Source: CAYFWF01 sp964346815 (GTDB lineage Bacteria; Acidobacteriota; Aminicenantia; Aminicenantales; Aminicenantaceae). From it: DNA of 43,433 bases. Positions 26,943 through 34,966 of the stretch are shown here, in pieces. The translations under genes and the position numbers were made by a program. The stretch spans positions 1-43,433 of the forward strand of contig CAYFWF010000002.1 in assembly GCA_964346815.1 (NCBI GenBank), given 5' to 3'. The number at the start of each line of letters is the position of its first letter. Position 1 is the first letter of the stretch. The notes beneath the pieces were generated by a model. It did no database searches. It had not been told where the DNA came from and saw only the letters and a program-made list of their open reading frames with translations.

Positions 26943-28703
26943 TTAAAGGGGAGAGCTGAATTCTAATGCCTCTACAAATCTCTGCTGGAACGCAGGCCTC
27001 GAGGCCAGAGAAACAAAACGAATCTTCCTCGCCAGATTTTCGACGCTTCTCCTGGATGCTGCAGAGATAAGCAGGCTTTTTGCTCCGGCCAGGGAAGCAT
27101 TTCCTATGAAGATAATTTTATCTTTGTCGATAGAAGGAAGAAGCCCGATTTTCTTGCTGTTTTCTATGTTGAGATAATTCCCAAAAGCGCCTGCAATAAA
27201 GATCCGGTCAAGCTGATCTTTTTTCAAATGATGCTCTTCGAGCAACATCTTGATGCCCGCCTTTATGGCCGCGCAAGCCAGCTGCATTTCCCTGATATCG
27301 TTTTGAGTAATAAAAATCTTGTCCTTTATATAGATCCTATTGAGTTTTCCGTTGATCTTGCCGCTCTCGGAGAGCTTTCCCTGTTCCAGAAATATGGCGA
27401 TAAGATCGATAAGACCGGTGCCACAGATCCCCTTGGCAGTTGTCCTCCCAAGAGTATAGGTCCTGAGCCTGCCAGCATAATTGGCTTTGTAGATTGCACC
27501 CGGCAGTGCCAGCATTCCGCAGCTGATTTTCATCCCCTCGAAGGCAGGTCCTGCAGCCGTGGATGTGGCGATGATTTTCTTTTCTGTCTTCAAGATGATT
27601 TCGCCATTCGTCCCCAGATCGATGAAAAGATTGATGCCTTTTTTATGGACGAGATCCGAAGCGATAAGCCCAGCAGAAACGTCACCGCCGACAAAGCTTT
27701 TGATGTTCGGAGCAATGTACACTTTTGCATAGGGATTGATGCGGAGCCCCAGCTCTCTGGAAGACAGCTCGGGCAGCCAGCCAAACACAGCATGATAAGG
27801 CGCGAGAGCCAAAGTATCAACAGGAAGCCCCAGGAAGAAATGGTTCATGGCTGTGTTCCCGGCCACAACTGCATCGTACACATTGTTCGGATCGATTTTT
27901 GTTCTTTTCAATAGCTCATCGATCATAGAATTGATATCGTCTCTGATCTGATCGCGAAGTTTGCCGAGCTTCTTTTTGTCTCTAAAAGCATAACTTATTC
28001 TAGATACCACATCAGCGCCTCGTATGGATTGTGAATTCAGAGAAGCACCGGTAGCCATCGTCTCCCCTGTGTTGAGGTCGACTAATTCGATTGCAAGGGT
28101 GGTTGTGCCGATATCTATAGCGAGGCCATAGTTTAAGGCCTGCGTGTTTCGGCATTCGATATCCAGCAAATCCTTGTCTTTATAAGTCACGACGGTCACC
28201 TGGTAGTCGCTTTTTTCCAGCACCTTGTTCAAATCCTTCAACACTCCAGGAGGAACCTGCAGTCTTTTCTGCTTCAGATGGCGCTCCAGGATTTCCATCA
28301 AAGAAAAAGGCGACCCAATTTCAGGCTTCGGCAGTTGCAGATGATATTTCTTTACAGCAGGATGGACCGGAACAGAGGAGCGGAGTCCGGATGTCAAAAC
28401 CACGGTTTCCTTCAGTATCGACTCTTCAGGAATATTGATGCGTGTATCTCCCTCTATTCTATAAACGCACGCTAACCGGTAATTAGGAGGGTGTTTTTTT
28501 TGTTCGATCAGATATTTTTCATTCCTGCCAGGAGGAGGAAGATACCCTTCGACTATTTCGACAAAACACTTCCCACAAATTCCTTTTCTATCGCAGTAGA
28601 CGCTGAGATTTATGCCTGCTTTTTGAATGATGTCGATGAGAAGATCCCCCTTGTTTCCGCGGAGTTTTTGATGGTGCGGCTCGATGTTGATCGTATAGGG
28701 CAT
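26943..28703 (-). CDS. Reductive activator of corrinoid proteins (RamA/RACE type, DUF4445)
   Basis: A 586-residue protein. The N-terminal ferredoxin-like domain binds a 2Fe-2S cluster through Cys37, Cys43, Cys46 and Cys79 (CX5CX2CX32C). The C-terminal ASKHA-type ATPase domain begins with YGLAIDIGTTTLAIELVDL near 190 and includes NLFIDLGTNGEI, ATSTAAGPAFEGM and IAGAFGNYLN. RACE proteins use ATP to return inactive Co(II) corrinoid to the Co(I) state. Linked to the MttB-like gene, this supports a corrinoid methyl-transfer system. Start ATG 28703; the gene is divergent from the SDR gene. It is soluble and cytoplasmic. Confidence 0.92.
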   Translation of the reverse strand: MPYTINIEPHHQKLRGNKGDLLIDIIQKAGINLSVYCDRKGICGKCFVEIVEGYLPPPGRNEKYLIEQKKHPPNYRLACVYRIEGDTRINIPEESILKETVVLTSGLRSSVPVHPAVKKYHLQLPKPEIGSPFSLMEILERHLKQKRLQVPPGVLKDLNKVLEKSDYQVTVVTYKDKDLLDIECRNTQALNYGLAIDIGTTTLAIELVDLNTGETMATGASLNSQSIRGADVVSRISYAFRDKKKLGKLRDQIRDDINSMIDELLKRTKIDPNNVYDAVVAGNTAMNHFFLGLPVDTLALAPYHAVFGWLPELSSRELGLRINPYAKVYIAPNIKSFVGGDVSAGLIASDLVHKKGINLFIDLGTNGEIILKTEKKIIATSTAAGPAFEGMKISCGMLALPGAIYKANYAGRLRTYTLGRTTAKGICGTGLIDLIAIFLEQGKLSESGKINGKLNRIYIKDKIFITQNDIREMQLACAAIKAGIKMLLEEHHLKKDQLDRIFIAGAFGNYLNIENSKKIGLLPSIDKDKIIFIGNASLAGAKSLLISAASRRSVENLARKIRFVSLASRPAFQQRFVEALEFSSPL

Positions 28704-28757
28704 AGCGTCCTTCTCAGCTTATAAAGTTATTATTTTTGTTCGTTTTTTACAACCTTT

Positions 28758-28786
28758 TTGACATCAAACACCGTACATGGAATAAT
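28758..28786 (+). promoter_or_regulatory. Strong sigma70-type promoter of the SDR-DUF362-LVIVD unit
   Basis: Perfect TTGACA at 28758-28763, a 17-nt spacer and AATAAT at 28781-28786 (5 of 6). Transcription should begin near 28793, about 20 nt before the SDR ATG. Because the longer SDR frame would start inside this promoter, it also supports the start at 28815. Confidence 0.7.
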
Positions 28787-28814
28787 CTTTTGCGGAAAGG
28801 ACAAGGAGATAAAG

Positions 28815-29579
28815 ATGGAAGGATTATCGATTGGATTCGAAGGCCGTGTCGCCATCGTAACCGGTGCAGGCCGGGGAATAGGGAGGGCGATCTCTCAAAG
28901 ATTGGCCGAAGCAGGAGCCAAGATTGCTGTCGGCGATATCCACGGCAAAAATGCCCAAAATACCTCGGACGCACTCAAAGAAAAAGGAGGTCATTCGCTG
29001 GCCTGCAGAGTCGATGTTTCTGACGAACGATCAGTTTTATCCCTCATCGAAACGACTGTAAAGACGTTCGGCCGAGTTGACATCCTGGTGAATAATGCCG
29101 GGATCATGTTTCGCACCAGGATTTTGGACATTACCTCCCAGGAGTGGGAACGTGTGATCAGGGTGAATCTGACAGGGCCATTTCTCTGCACCAGAGCGGT
29201 TCTGCCTGAGATGAAAAAAAGAAAATTTGGGCGAATCATCAACATTTCATCTTCGGCTGGAAGGAGTGTCAGTACCTTGGGGGGAGTGCATTACACGGCT
29301 TCCAAAGCTGGATTGTTGGGGATGACACGAGCTGTTGCCAAAGAAGTCGCCCCTTTTGGGATAACTGTGAACGCCGTGTGTCCTGGTCTTATCGACACCG
29401 AAATGGTCAGGAAAACGGCGTCGAAGGATGAACTTCAGTCTTTCCTTGATTCCTTTCCGATCGAAAGAATCGGGACTCCGAAGGAGGTGGGTGATCTTGT
29501 GGTTTTCTTATGCTCGGATAAGGCTTCCTATATTACAGGGGCTTCGCTGGATATCAACGGCGGTGACCTGATGATTTAA
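28815..29579 (+). CDS. Short-chain dehydrogenase/reductase (FabG-like SDR)
   Basis: A 254-residue classical SDR. TGAGRGIG (16-23) is the NAD(P) Rossmann motif, NNAG is at 93-96, and the catalytic Ser145-147 cluster, Tyr160 and Lys164 (YTASK) are intact. A C-terminal SYITGASLDINGGDLMI is typical. Asp at the end of beta-2 (VGDIHGK) suggests NAD preference. AAGGAG lies 6 nt before ATG 28815. It heads an apparent operon with the DUF362 and LVIVD genes. The alcohol or ketone substrate is unknown; closeness to the corrinoid genes hints at processing of a demethylated product, which is inference only. Confidence 0.92.
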   Translation: MEGLSIGFEGRVAIVTGAGRGIGRAISQRLAEAGAKIAVGDIHGKNAQNTSDALKEKGGHSLACRVDVSDERSVLSLIETTVKTFGRVDILVNNAGIMFRTRILDITSQEWERVIRVNLTGPFLCTRAVLPEMKKRKFGRIINISSSAGRSVSTLGGVHYTASKAGLLGMTRAVAKEVAPFGITVNAVCPGLIDTEMVRKTASKDELQSFLDSFPIERIGTPKEVGDLVVFLCSDKASYITGASLDINGGDLMI

Positions 29580-29611
29580 CTGGAGAATAAATAAACAGAA
29601 GAGGAATTGAG

Positions 29612-30532
29612 ATGAAGGAAAGAAAGATGTATCCAGCTATATTTCCGGTCTGTCAAGACAGGACACTAACGCGGCGGGACTTCCTGAGAGGGAGCTCATA
29701 TGCTGCTTTGGGGACAGTCATTGGATTGTCCAAGCGGGAGACACAAACAAAAAAATCTCTGGTCGTTTTGGTCCGGCATTCCGAGGCAGTGGATAATGAT
29801 TCCCGTATCAACGGAGAGATCATACAGCAGATGCTCGACCAATCTGTTGGGGCGCTCATGGGAGAAAAAAATCCGTTAAAAGCCTTTTCGAAACTCATAA
29901 AACCGGAAGAGATAGTGGGAATTAAAAGCAATGTATGGTCTTATCTTCCCACTCCTCCAGAGCTTGAAAAGGCCATTAAAAGTCGCCTTATGGATGTAGG
30001 TGTACAGGAGAAAAATATCAGCATTGATGATCATGGTGTCAAACAGAATCCCGTATTTCAAAAATCGACATCATTGATTAACGTCAGGCCTTTGCGGACC
30101 CACTATCTGGCTGGGATCAGTGGATGCATGAAAAACTACATCATGTTCGCTGATTCTCAACCCGCCTATCATCCCAACAGTTGTTCTGATTTAGGGGCCC
30201 TTTTTAAACTGCCCATGGTAAAAGGAAAAACCCGATTGAACATATTGGCCGCGCTCACTCCACAGTTCCATGGCCGAGGACCCCATCATTTTAGCAGGAG
30301 ATATATATGGAGCTATAAGGGGCTTATCGTGGGGCGGGATCCCGTAGCTGTTGATACCGTAGGTTTGCAGTTGATCATGGCTAAGAGAACCCAGATCCTC
30401 GGCAAATCCAAAGCCATACCGCCGGTTCCCCGGCATATACGTATCGCTGATACACAGTATGGGATCGGCGTAAGTGACCTATCTAAAATTGACCTGATCA
30501 AAATAGGATTGAAAGAAGATATTCTGATTTGA
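29612..30532 (+). CDS. DUF362-domain protein with Tat signal
   Basis: A 306-residue protein. Residues 20-38 carry a twin-arginine signal (TRRDFLRGSSYAALG), so it is probably exported folded. The rest resembles DUF362: IVGIKSNVWSYLPTPPELEKA, an internal GISGCMKNYIMF, and GRDPVAVDTVGLQLI. Many DUF362 proteins carry ferredoxin-type Cys clusters; this one does not. It lies 32 nt after the SDR gene with AGAGGAA before the ATG. Function unknown; a Tat substrate often carries a redox or metal cofactor. Confidence 0.8.
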   Translation: MKERKMYPAIFPVCQDRTLTRRDFLRGSSYAALGTVIGLSKRETQTKKSLVVLVRHSEAVDNDSRINGEIIQQMLDQSVGALMGEKNPLKAFSKLIKPEEIVGIKSNVWSYLPTPPELEKAIKSRLMDVGVQEKNISIDDHGVKQNPVFQKSTSLINVRPLRTHYLAGISGCMKNYIMFADSQPAYHPNSCSDLGALFKLPMVKGKTRLNILAALTPQFHGRGPHHFSRRYIWSYKGLIVGRDPVAVDTVGLQLIMAKRTQILGKSKAIPPVPRHIRIADTQYGIGVSDLSKIDLIKIGLKEDILI

Positions 30533-30558
30533 GCTGGCACCATGAGGGGAGGAAAAGC

Positions 30559-32394
30559 ATGCTGAATCAGAGGATTAAAAGATGCTTTTGTTTTGCTTTG
30601 ATGGCCGTTTTAGTAAAAATCCCGGGATTCTCGAGAGAGTCGAAACTTGAATATGCCAGCAGTGTACTTTGGACAAAAGCCTACGATATTAAAATAGATG
30701 GGAATTATGCCTTTTGTGCTTTTCTTAATGGTCTGCTGATCCTTGATGTCTCTGATAAATCAAATCCGGTTTTGATCTCCCGCTTATTCTTAGGAGGGGG
30801 ATACGCCATCGATAAAAAAGGTCAATTGGTTTTTCTCGCTGCCGGAACAAAGGGTTTACAGATTGTGGATGTTTCTAATATTGCATCTCCCGTCTTGACA
30901 GGGTCTATTCAAACGCTCGACGATGCCCGAGATATTGCAGTTAGAGGTGATTATGCATATGTGGCGGCAGAAGAAGCAGGTCTACAGATCTTCTCTATCA
31001 GGAATCCCTCTCGGCCAAAACTCATAAAAACGGTCGATACCCCCGGCACGGCTCATGGGATTGCTCTGAAAGGGAGTCTATCTTTCGTTGCGGATGGAGA
31101 ATCAGGCTTGCAGATCATAGAGATGAGCGATCCTGATAATCCTTCCATTGCGGGAATGTTCGATACTTCGGGAACAGCAGAATCCGTTATTGTAAGAGAC
31201 GGATATGCCTATATAGCCGATGGTGACCAGGGATTCCTGATCATCGATATCAAGGAAACCAAATTCCCAATGCTGGCAGCATCATATCTAACGACCGGCT
31301 ATGCGCATAGCGTGGCGGTAAAGGAAAATTTGGCTTTTGTGGGCAATCTCTTTGATGGAGGCTTTCAGATCCTCGATATAAGTAAGAGATCTCATCCAAA
31401 ACAATTAAGCTGGCTTAAATACACCATGTACAATGAGGCCTGGGGTGTCGCTGTTAAGGGCGACCATGTCTTTGTCGTAGATTATTTCGCTGGAATATAT
31501 ATCCTGTCTATCACAAACCCTGCAAAGCCAAAACTTGTAGGATCGTATTTTACACCCGGTTCAATTATAGATGCCTCATTCGAAGGAGATTGTATCGTTG
31601 CAGTCGGAGATCTTTCCGGCCTTCAGATTATCGATATAAGCGATGTAAATACACCAAAAATAGTTGGATCGATGGGACGATTTCGTGGCGTACATGGACT
31701 TGCATCAAGTGGTGACTATGCCCTAGTGACGGATCGATGGTCATTAAGGATTTTTAATATTGCTGACCATTCTGATATAGAGCTGGTCAGCCAATTTCAT
31801 ATGGAAGGAGTCCCCAGAGCTGTCGTGATAAGGGAAAATTATGCCTACCTCACTGCCGACCTTTCTGGATTTCATATTATAGACATTAGTAATCCTTCCC
31901 ATCCTGCTATGGTTGGAACGTACGAAATGCCAGGTTTTGCATATGGAATTACCGTGAGCGGAGATTATGCCTATGTGGCGAACAGTGAGATAGGTTTACA
32001 GATCATTGATGTAAGCAATGTCAAGGCTCCAAAACTCAAAGGCTCGTACAAAACAACCGGGCTTTGCTATGGAGTGGCTGTGGCGGAGAGTTTCGCTTAT
32101 ATTGCTGACGGTCCTTCGGGATTGTTGATTTTGGATGTTTCTGATCCCTCCGATCCTGTCGCTGTGGGTTCATTCGAGATGGGTGGTTTTGCCAACGGCG
32201 TTTCTATTTGGGGGAAGTATGCCTTTGTTTCTGATGAATCCACAGGATTGAAGAAAATAGACATAAGGAATCCCGGTTCACCAAAGCTCATCGACTCCTT
32301 TGACACACCAGGTGAGGCTGCAGGTGTTTGTATAGAAGGAAAAATTGTTGTTGTCCCGGACTCTTTTTCCCTGATCCTGTTGATTCAAAGGTAG
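30559..32394 (+). CDS. LVIVD-repeat beta-propeller protein, exported
   Basis: A 611-residue protein, hydrophobic N-terminus (about 5-20) followed by about 13 complete and one partial LVIVD units of 41-43 residues. A typical unit is G-DYAYVA-----GLQIIDVS-P--P-L-GS. Fourteen units would build two seven-bladed propellers. LVIVD proteins are surface-exposed and of unknown function, seen widely in bacteria and archaea. Start: ATG 30559 has GGGGAGG at 30546-30552; an upstream TTG at 30529 overlaps the DUF362 stop and lacks a site. It lies 26 nt after DUF362, presumably in the same transcript. Confidence 0.85.
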   Translation: MLNQRIKRCFCFALMAVLVKIPGFSRESKLEYASSVLWTKAYDIKIDGNYAFCAFLNGLLILDVSDKSNPVLISRLFLGGGYAIDKKGQLVFLAAGTKGLQIVDVSNIASPVLTGSIQTLDDARDIAVRGDYAYVAAEEAGLQIFSIRNPSRPKLIKTVDTPGTAHGIALKGSLSFVADGESGLQIIEMSDPDNPSIAGMFDTSGTAESVIVRDGYAYIADGDQGFLIIDIKETKFPMLAASYLTTGYAHSVAVKENLAFVGNLFDGGFQILDISKRSHPKQLSWLKYTMYNEAWGVAVKGDHVFVVDYFAGIYILSITNPAKPKLVGSYFTPGSIIDASFEGDCIVAVGDLSGLQIIDISDVNTPKIVGSMGRFRGVHGLASSGDYALVTDRWSLRIFNIADHSDIELVSQFHMEGVPRAVVIRENYAYLTADLSGFHIIDISNPSHPAMVGTYEMPGFAYGITVSGDYAYVANSEIGLQIIDVSNVKAPKLKGSYKTTGLCYGVAVAESFAYIADGPSGLLILDVSDPSDPVAVGSFEMGGFANGVSIWGKYAFVSDESTGLKKIDIRNPGSPKLIDSFDTPGEAAGVCIEGKIVVVPDSFSLILLIQR

Positions 32395-32447
32395 AAAAAA
32401 ATCTCGAGTTTTATTTTTTTTATCAAGATTTTCATTTCTGTTTGATA

Positions 32448-32453
32448 TATAAT
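32448..32453 (+). promoter_or_regulatory. Perfect -10 box close to the next start codon
   Basis: TATAAT at 32448-32453 lies 11 nt before the ATG at 32465, and no Shine-Dalgarno precedes that ATG. No -35 box is evident. If used, the transcript would be nearly leaderless. Confidence 0.3.
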
Positions 32454-32464
32454 ATAGATACAAG

Positions 32465-32977
32465 ATGCAAATCGGACAGAAATTTCGAAGCATCCCGTTC
32501 ATTATAGCCTCTGTTTACCTCGGTGCCTCCGCTGTCTTTATCTTACATGCGTTTCCAGAAAATCCAAATCTCGAATCCCAACGGGAAAATTCTATTCAAA
32601 AATTTTTAAAGGAAATCCATGACGAGGTCGTGGAGATCGGGATTAAAATAGAAGATAATTTTGTCAAAAGAGAATTTTGGATGGAGCTGGACGGCAACGA
32701 AGGAAACAAAGAAGAACACGTGGTGGTTATGCGTCATGATGACGGCCATGACCTGAGAATGACGGTCCAGGTGACATACTACATGCCGGATAAGGGTCTG
32801 CATTGGGTTCGCTTTGCCCATATCACCAAATCTATCCTGTGCTATATCAGAGAGAATGGGTTTGAAATTTCTCGGAGCGATTACAGTGACGCGGAAATGA
32901 CTAGACTTTTTCCGGAGATCTTGAAAGGCATTCGCAGCAAGAAAGAAATACTTAAACTCATCAAGAAAGAAAAATAG
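32465..32977 (+). CDS. Hypothetical exported or membrane-anchored protein
   Basis: A 170-residue protein I do not recognise. The N-terminus (about 9-29) is a hydrophobic helix, either signal peptide or anchor. The remainder is mixed and charged, with EDNFVKREFWMELDGNEGNK and a Lys-rich end (KKEILKLIKKEK). There is no ribosome binding site, but a TATAAT lies just upstream, so it may be translated from a leaderless or very short-leader mRNA. It stands between the LVIVD gene and the C69 dipeptidase, 65 nt before the latter. Function unknown. Confidence 0.65.
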   Translation: MQIGQKFRSIPFIIASVYLGASAVFILHAFPENPNLESQRENSIQKFLKEIHDEVVEIGIKIEDNFVKREFWMELDGNEGNKEEHVVVMRHDDGHDLRMTVQVTYYMPDKGLHWVRFAHITKSILCYIRENGFEISRSDYSDAEMTRLFPEILKGIRSKKEILKLIKKEK

Positions 32978-33042
32978 AACCATCGATATTCTTTATATCC
33001 TTATACCCTTCTTGAATTTTTATCATCGAGGAGTCAATACAA

Positions 33043-34734
33043 ATGAGAATGGTGAAATATGCACTTTTGTTATCTTTATGTCTGACTGTCTTTATGGCAT
33101 TGAGCGGGCTTAGGATTGAGGAAGATCGCCCTGAGGAAAAAGAGCCGAATCTCTCTATGGATGCCTGCACAGATATTGTCGTTGGAAAGAAGGCTTCAGC
33201 CGACGGATCGGTGATCACTTCTCATACGGGTTGCTGTCCTGAATGCCGCGTTCATGTTGTGCTTGGCCAAAGATTCCAAAAGGGGGAAAGGGCGCCGGTA
33301 TATTATGGACTTCAGGATGTGAAGAAACCGCTGCGGGAATATGGAAAAATCATCGGCTACATACCCCAAGCGGAAAGGACTTATAAATATTTCCACACAG
33401 GCTATCCGCATATGAACGAGCATCAGCTTGCGATTGCAGAGAGCACGTTGAGCCAGAGGGAAGAGCTGAAAGTGGATATTCATACCGGAAAGCAGATCAT
33501 GACCATCGAACAGGCCATGATGTTCGCTCTTCAGAGATGCCGGACAGCGAGGGAGGCCATCGAATTGATAACATCGCTCGTTGAGACATATGGATTCCTG
33601 CCCTCATGCGGACCGGAATCCGAGGCTTTGTGCATCGCAGATCCTGATGAAGTTTGGATTTTGGAAGTTTTTTCCGTTGGACCTGATTGGGAACCGGGGA
33701 GCGGAAAACTAGGAGCTCTTTGGGCAGCGCAGAGAGTTCCTGATGATCATGTGGCTGTCGTGCCCAATTGGAGTGTCATTAAAGAAATCGATCTCACCAA
33801 ACCGGATATGTTCATGGCCTCTTCGAACTACATGGAAGTAGCCATTGACCATGGATGGTATGATCCAATGAGCCAGAAGCCTTTTATCTGGCAGGAAGTC
33901 TATGCTCCAACGCCTAGAGAATGGGCTGTGAGCCGTTTTTGGCTGTTTTTCAATACTTTTGCCCCTCATCATGCAGATTGGCCCAATAAGAGGCTCTCAT
34001 CGCCTTTTAAAGGCTATGATGCCTACCATCAGTATCTCGAACCTCTCTCTACGTATCCCTTTTCGGTAAAGCCGGAAAAAAAATTATCTGTGCAGGATGT
34101 CATAGCGTTTCAGCGGTCTGTATTCGAAGGCACCATATATGACATGACGGCTGATACCGATTGGATGATTCCGGATGGTCAAGGACGCATGAAAAAGAGC
34201 CCCTTAGCCACGCCTTTCCCGACAAGAGACATGAGAGAGCTGCTGGATATTACCTGGCGCCGTATGGTTTCCAGGGGCGGGTATGGCATGGTTGCACAGT
34301 TGAGAGGATGGCTTCCAGCAGCCATAGGAGGCATTTACTGGTTCTATCTAGACAACCAACACGTCAGCACATATGTTCCTATCTATGCCGGTGTTCAGGA
34401 GATCTCTCCTCTATATAAGACTTACGATCCCGGCCGATTCGATGAGAATTCCGCTCGATGGGCAATCGATTTCGTGGACAATCTTTTGTACCTGAGATGG
34501 CAGTCCGCAATTAAGGATCTCCGGGCTATTAGAGATCCATTAGAGACTGAATTTTTTAAAAATATGGAAAAGATCGATGAGAAAGCGCTTGAGCTTTATA
34601 AGAAAACTCCAAAACTGGCTGAAAGTTTCTTAACCGAATACACACAGTCCAATATGGAAAAAATCGTGAAAATGTACAGGGACCTGAGATCTTTTTTGAT
34701 CACGAAATACACCAACAATAAATTGGGGCTTTGA
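33043..34734 (+). CDS. Secreted C69-family dipeptidase (PepD-like Ntn hydrolase)
   Basis: A 563-residue protein of the C69 dipeptidase family. An N-terminal leader (1 to about 22) directs export. The family's Ntn nucleophile appears at Cys42 in MDACTDIVVGKKAS, which would become the new N-terminus after self-cleavage. Later family features include SGPESEALCIADPDEVWILEV-type text (here PSCGPESEALCIADPDEVWI) and TPREWAVSRFWLF. It hydrolyses dipeptides, completing the work of the larger peptidases here. GAGGAG lies upstream of ATG 33043. Length is normal for the secreted branch. Confidence 0.92.
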   Translation: MRMVKYALLLSLCLTVFMALSGLRIEEDRPEEKEPNLSMDACTDIVVGKKASADGSVITSHTGCCPECRVHVVLGQRFQKGERAPVYYGLQDVKKPLREYGKIIGYIPQAERTYKYFHTGYPHMNEHQLAIAESTLSQREELKVDIHTGKQIMTIEQAMMFALQRCRTAREAIELITSLVETYGFLPSCGPESEALCIADPDEVWILEVFSVGPDWEPGSGKLGALWAAQRVPDDHVAVVPNWSVIKEIDLTKPDMFMASSNYMEVAIDHGWYDPMSQKPFIWQEVYAPTPREWAVSRFWLFFNTFAPHHADWPNKRLSSPFKGYDAYHQYLEPLSTYPFSVKPEKKLSVQDVIAFQRSVFEGTIYDMTADTDWMIPDGQGRMKKSPLATPFPTRDMRELLDITWRRMVSRGGYGMVAQLRGWLPAAIGGIYWFYLDNQHVSTYVPIYAGVQEISPLYKTYDPGRFDENSARWAIDFVDNLLYLRWQSAIKDLRAIRDPLETEFFKNMEKIDEKALELYKKTPKLAESFLTEYTQSNMEKIVKMYRDLRSFLITKYTNNKLGL

Positions 34735-34950
34735 TCCGTCGCTTGTTTCTTACTTGTAACGTCAATTCCCGAAATCATTGGCGGATTCGGCCTTATGAAG
34801 CGCAAACCTTGGGCCAGAATCTTGGTGCTTATCATTGCCTGCTTGGATTCACTTATAATTCCCATAGGAACACTAATAGGAATTTATGAACTTTGGATTT
34901 TGCTCAATGAGGAAACGGTTCAAATCTTTGCCCCGCCTTCTCGAAACTAG
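34735..34950 (+). pseudogene. C-terminal remnant of a small membrane protein
   Basis: Directly after the C69 stop the same frame stays open for 71 codons to TAG at 34948-34950. The text includes IPEIIGGFGLMKRKPWARIL, then IIPIGTLIGIYELWILLNEE. This is the last two helices of a common four-helix membrane protein family usually left unnamed. The first half and a usable start codon are missing (the only ATG, 34795, would cut off the first helix). I read it as a deletion remnant. Confidence 0.6.
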
Positions 34951-34966
34951 AATTCCTGAAGAGATT

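Noticed and set aside
27228..27914. 228-codon plus-strand frame opposite the RACE gene
   Set aside because: Antisense shadow of conserved ATPase-domain sequence.
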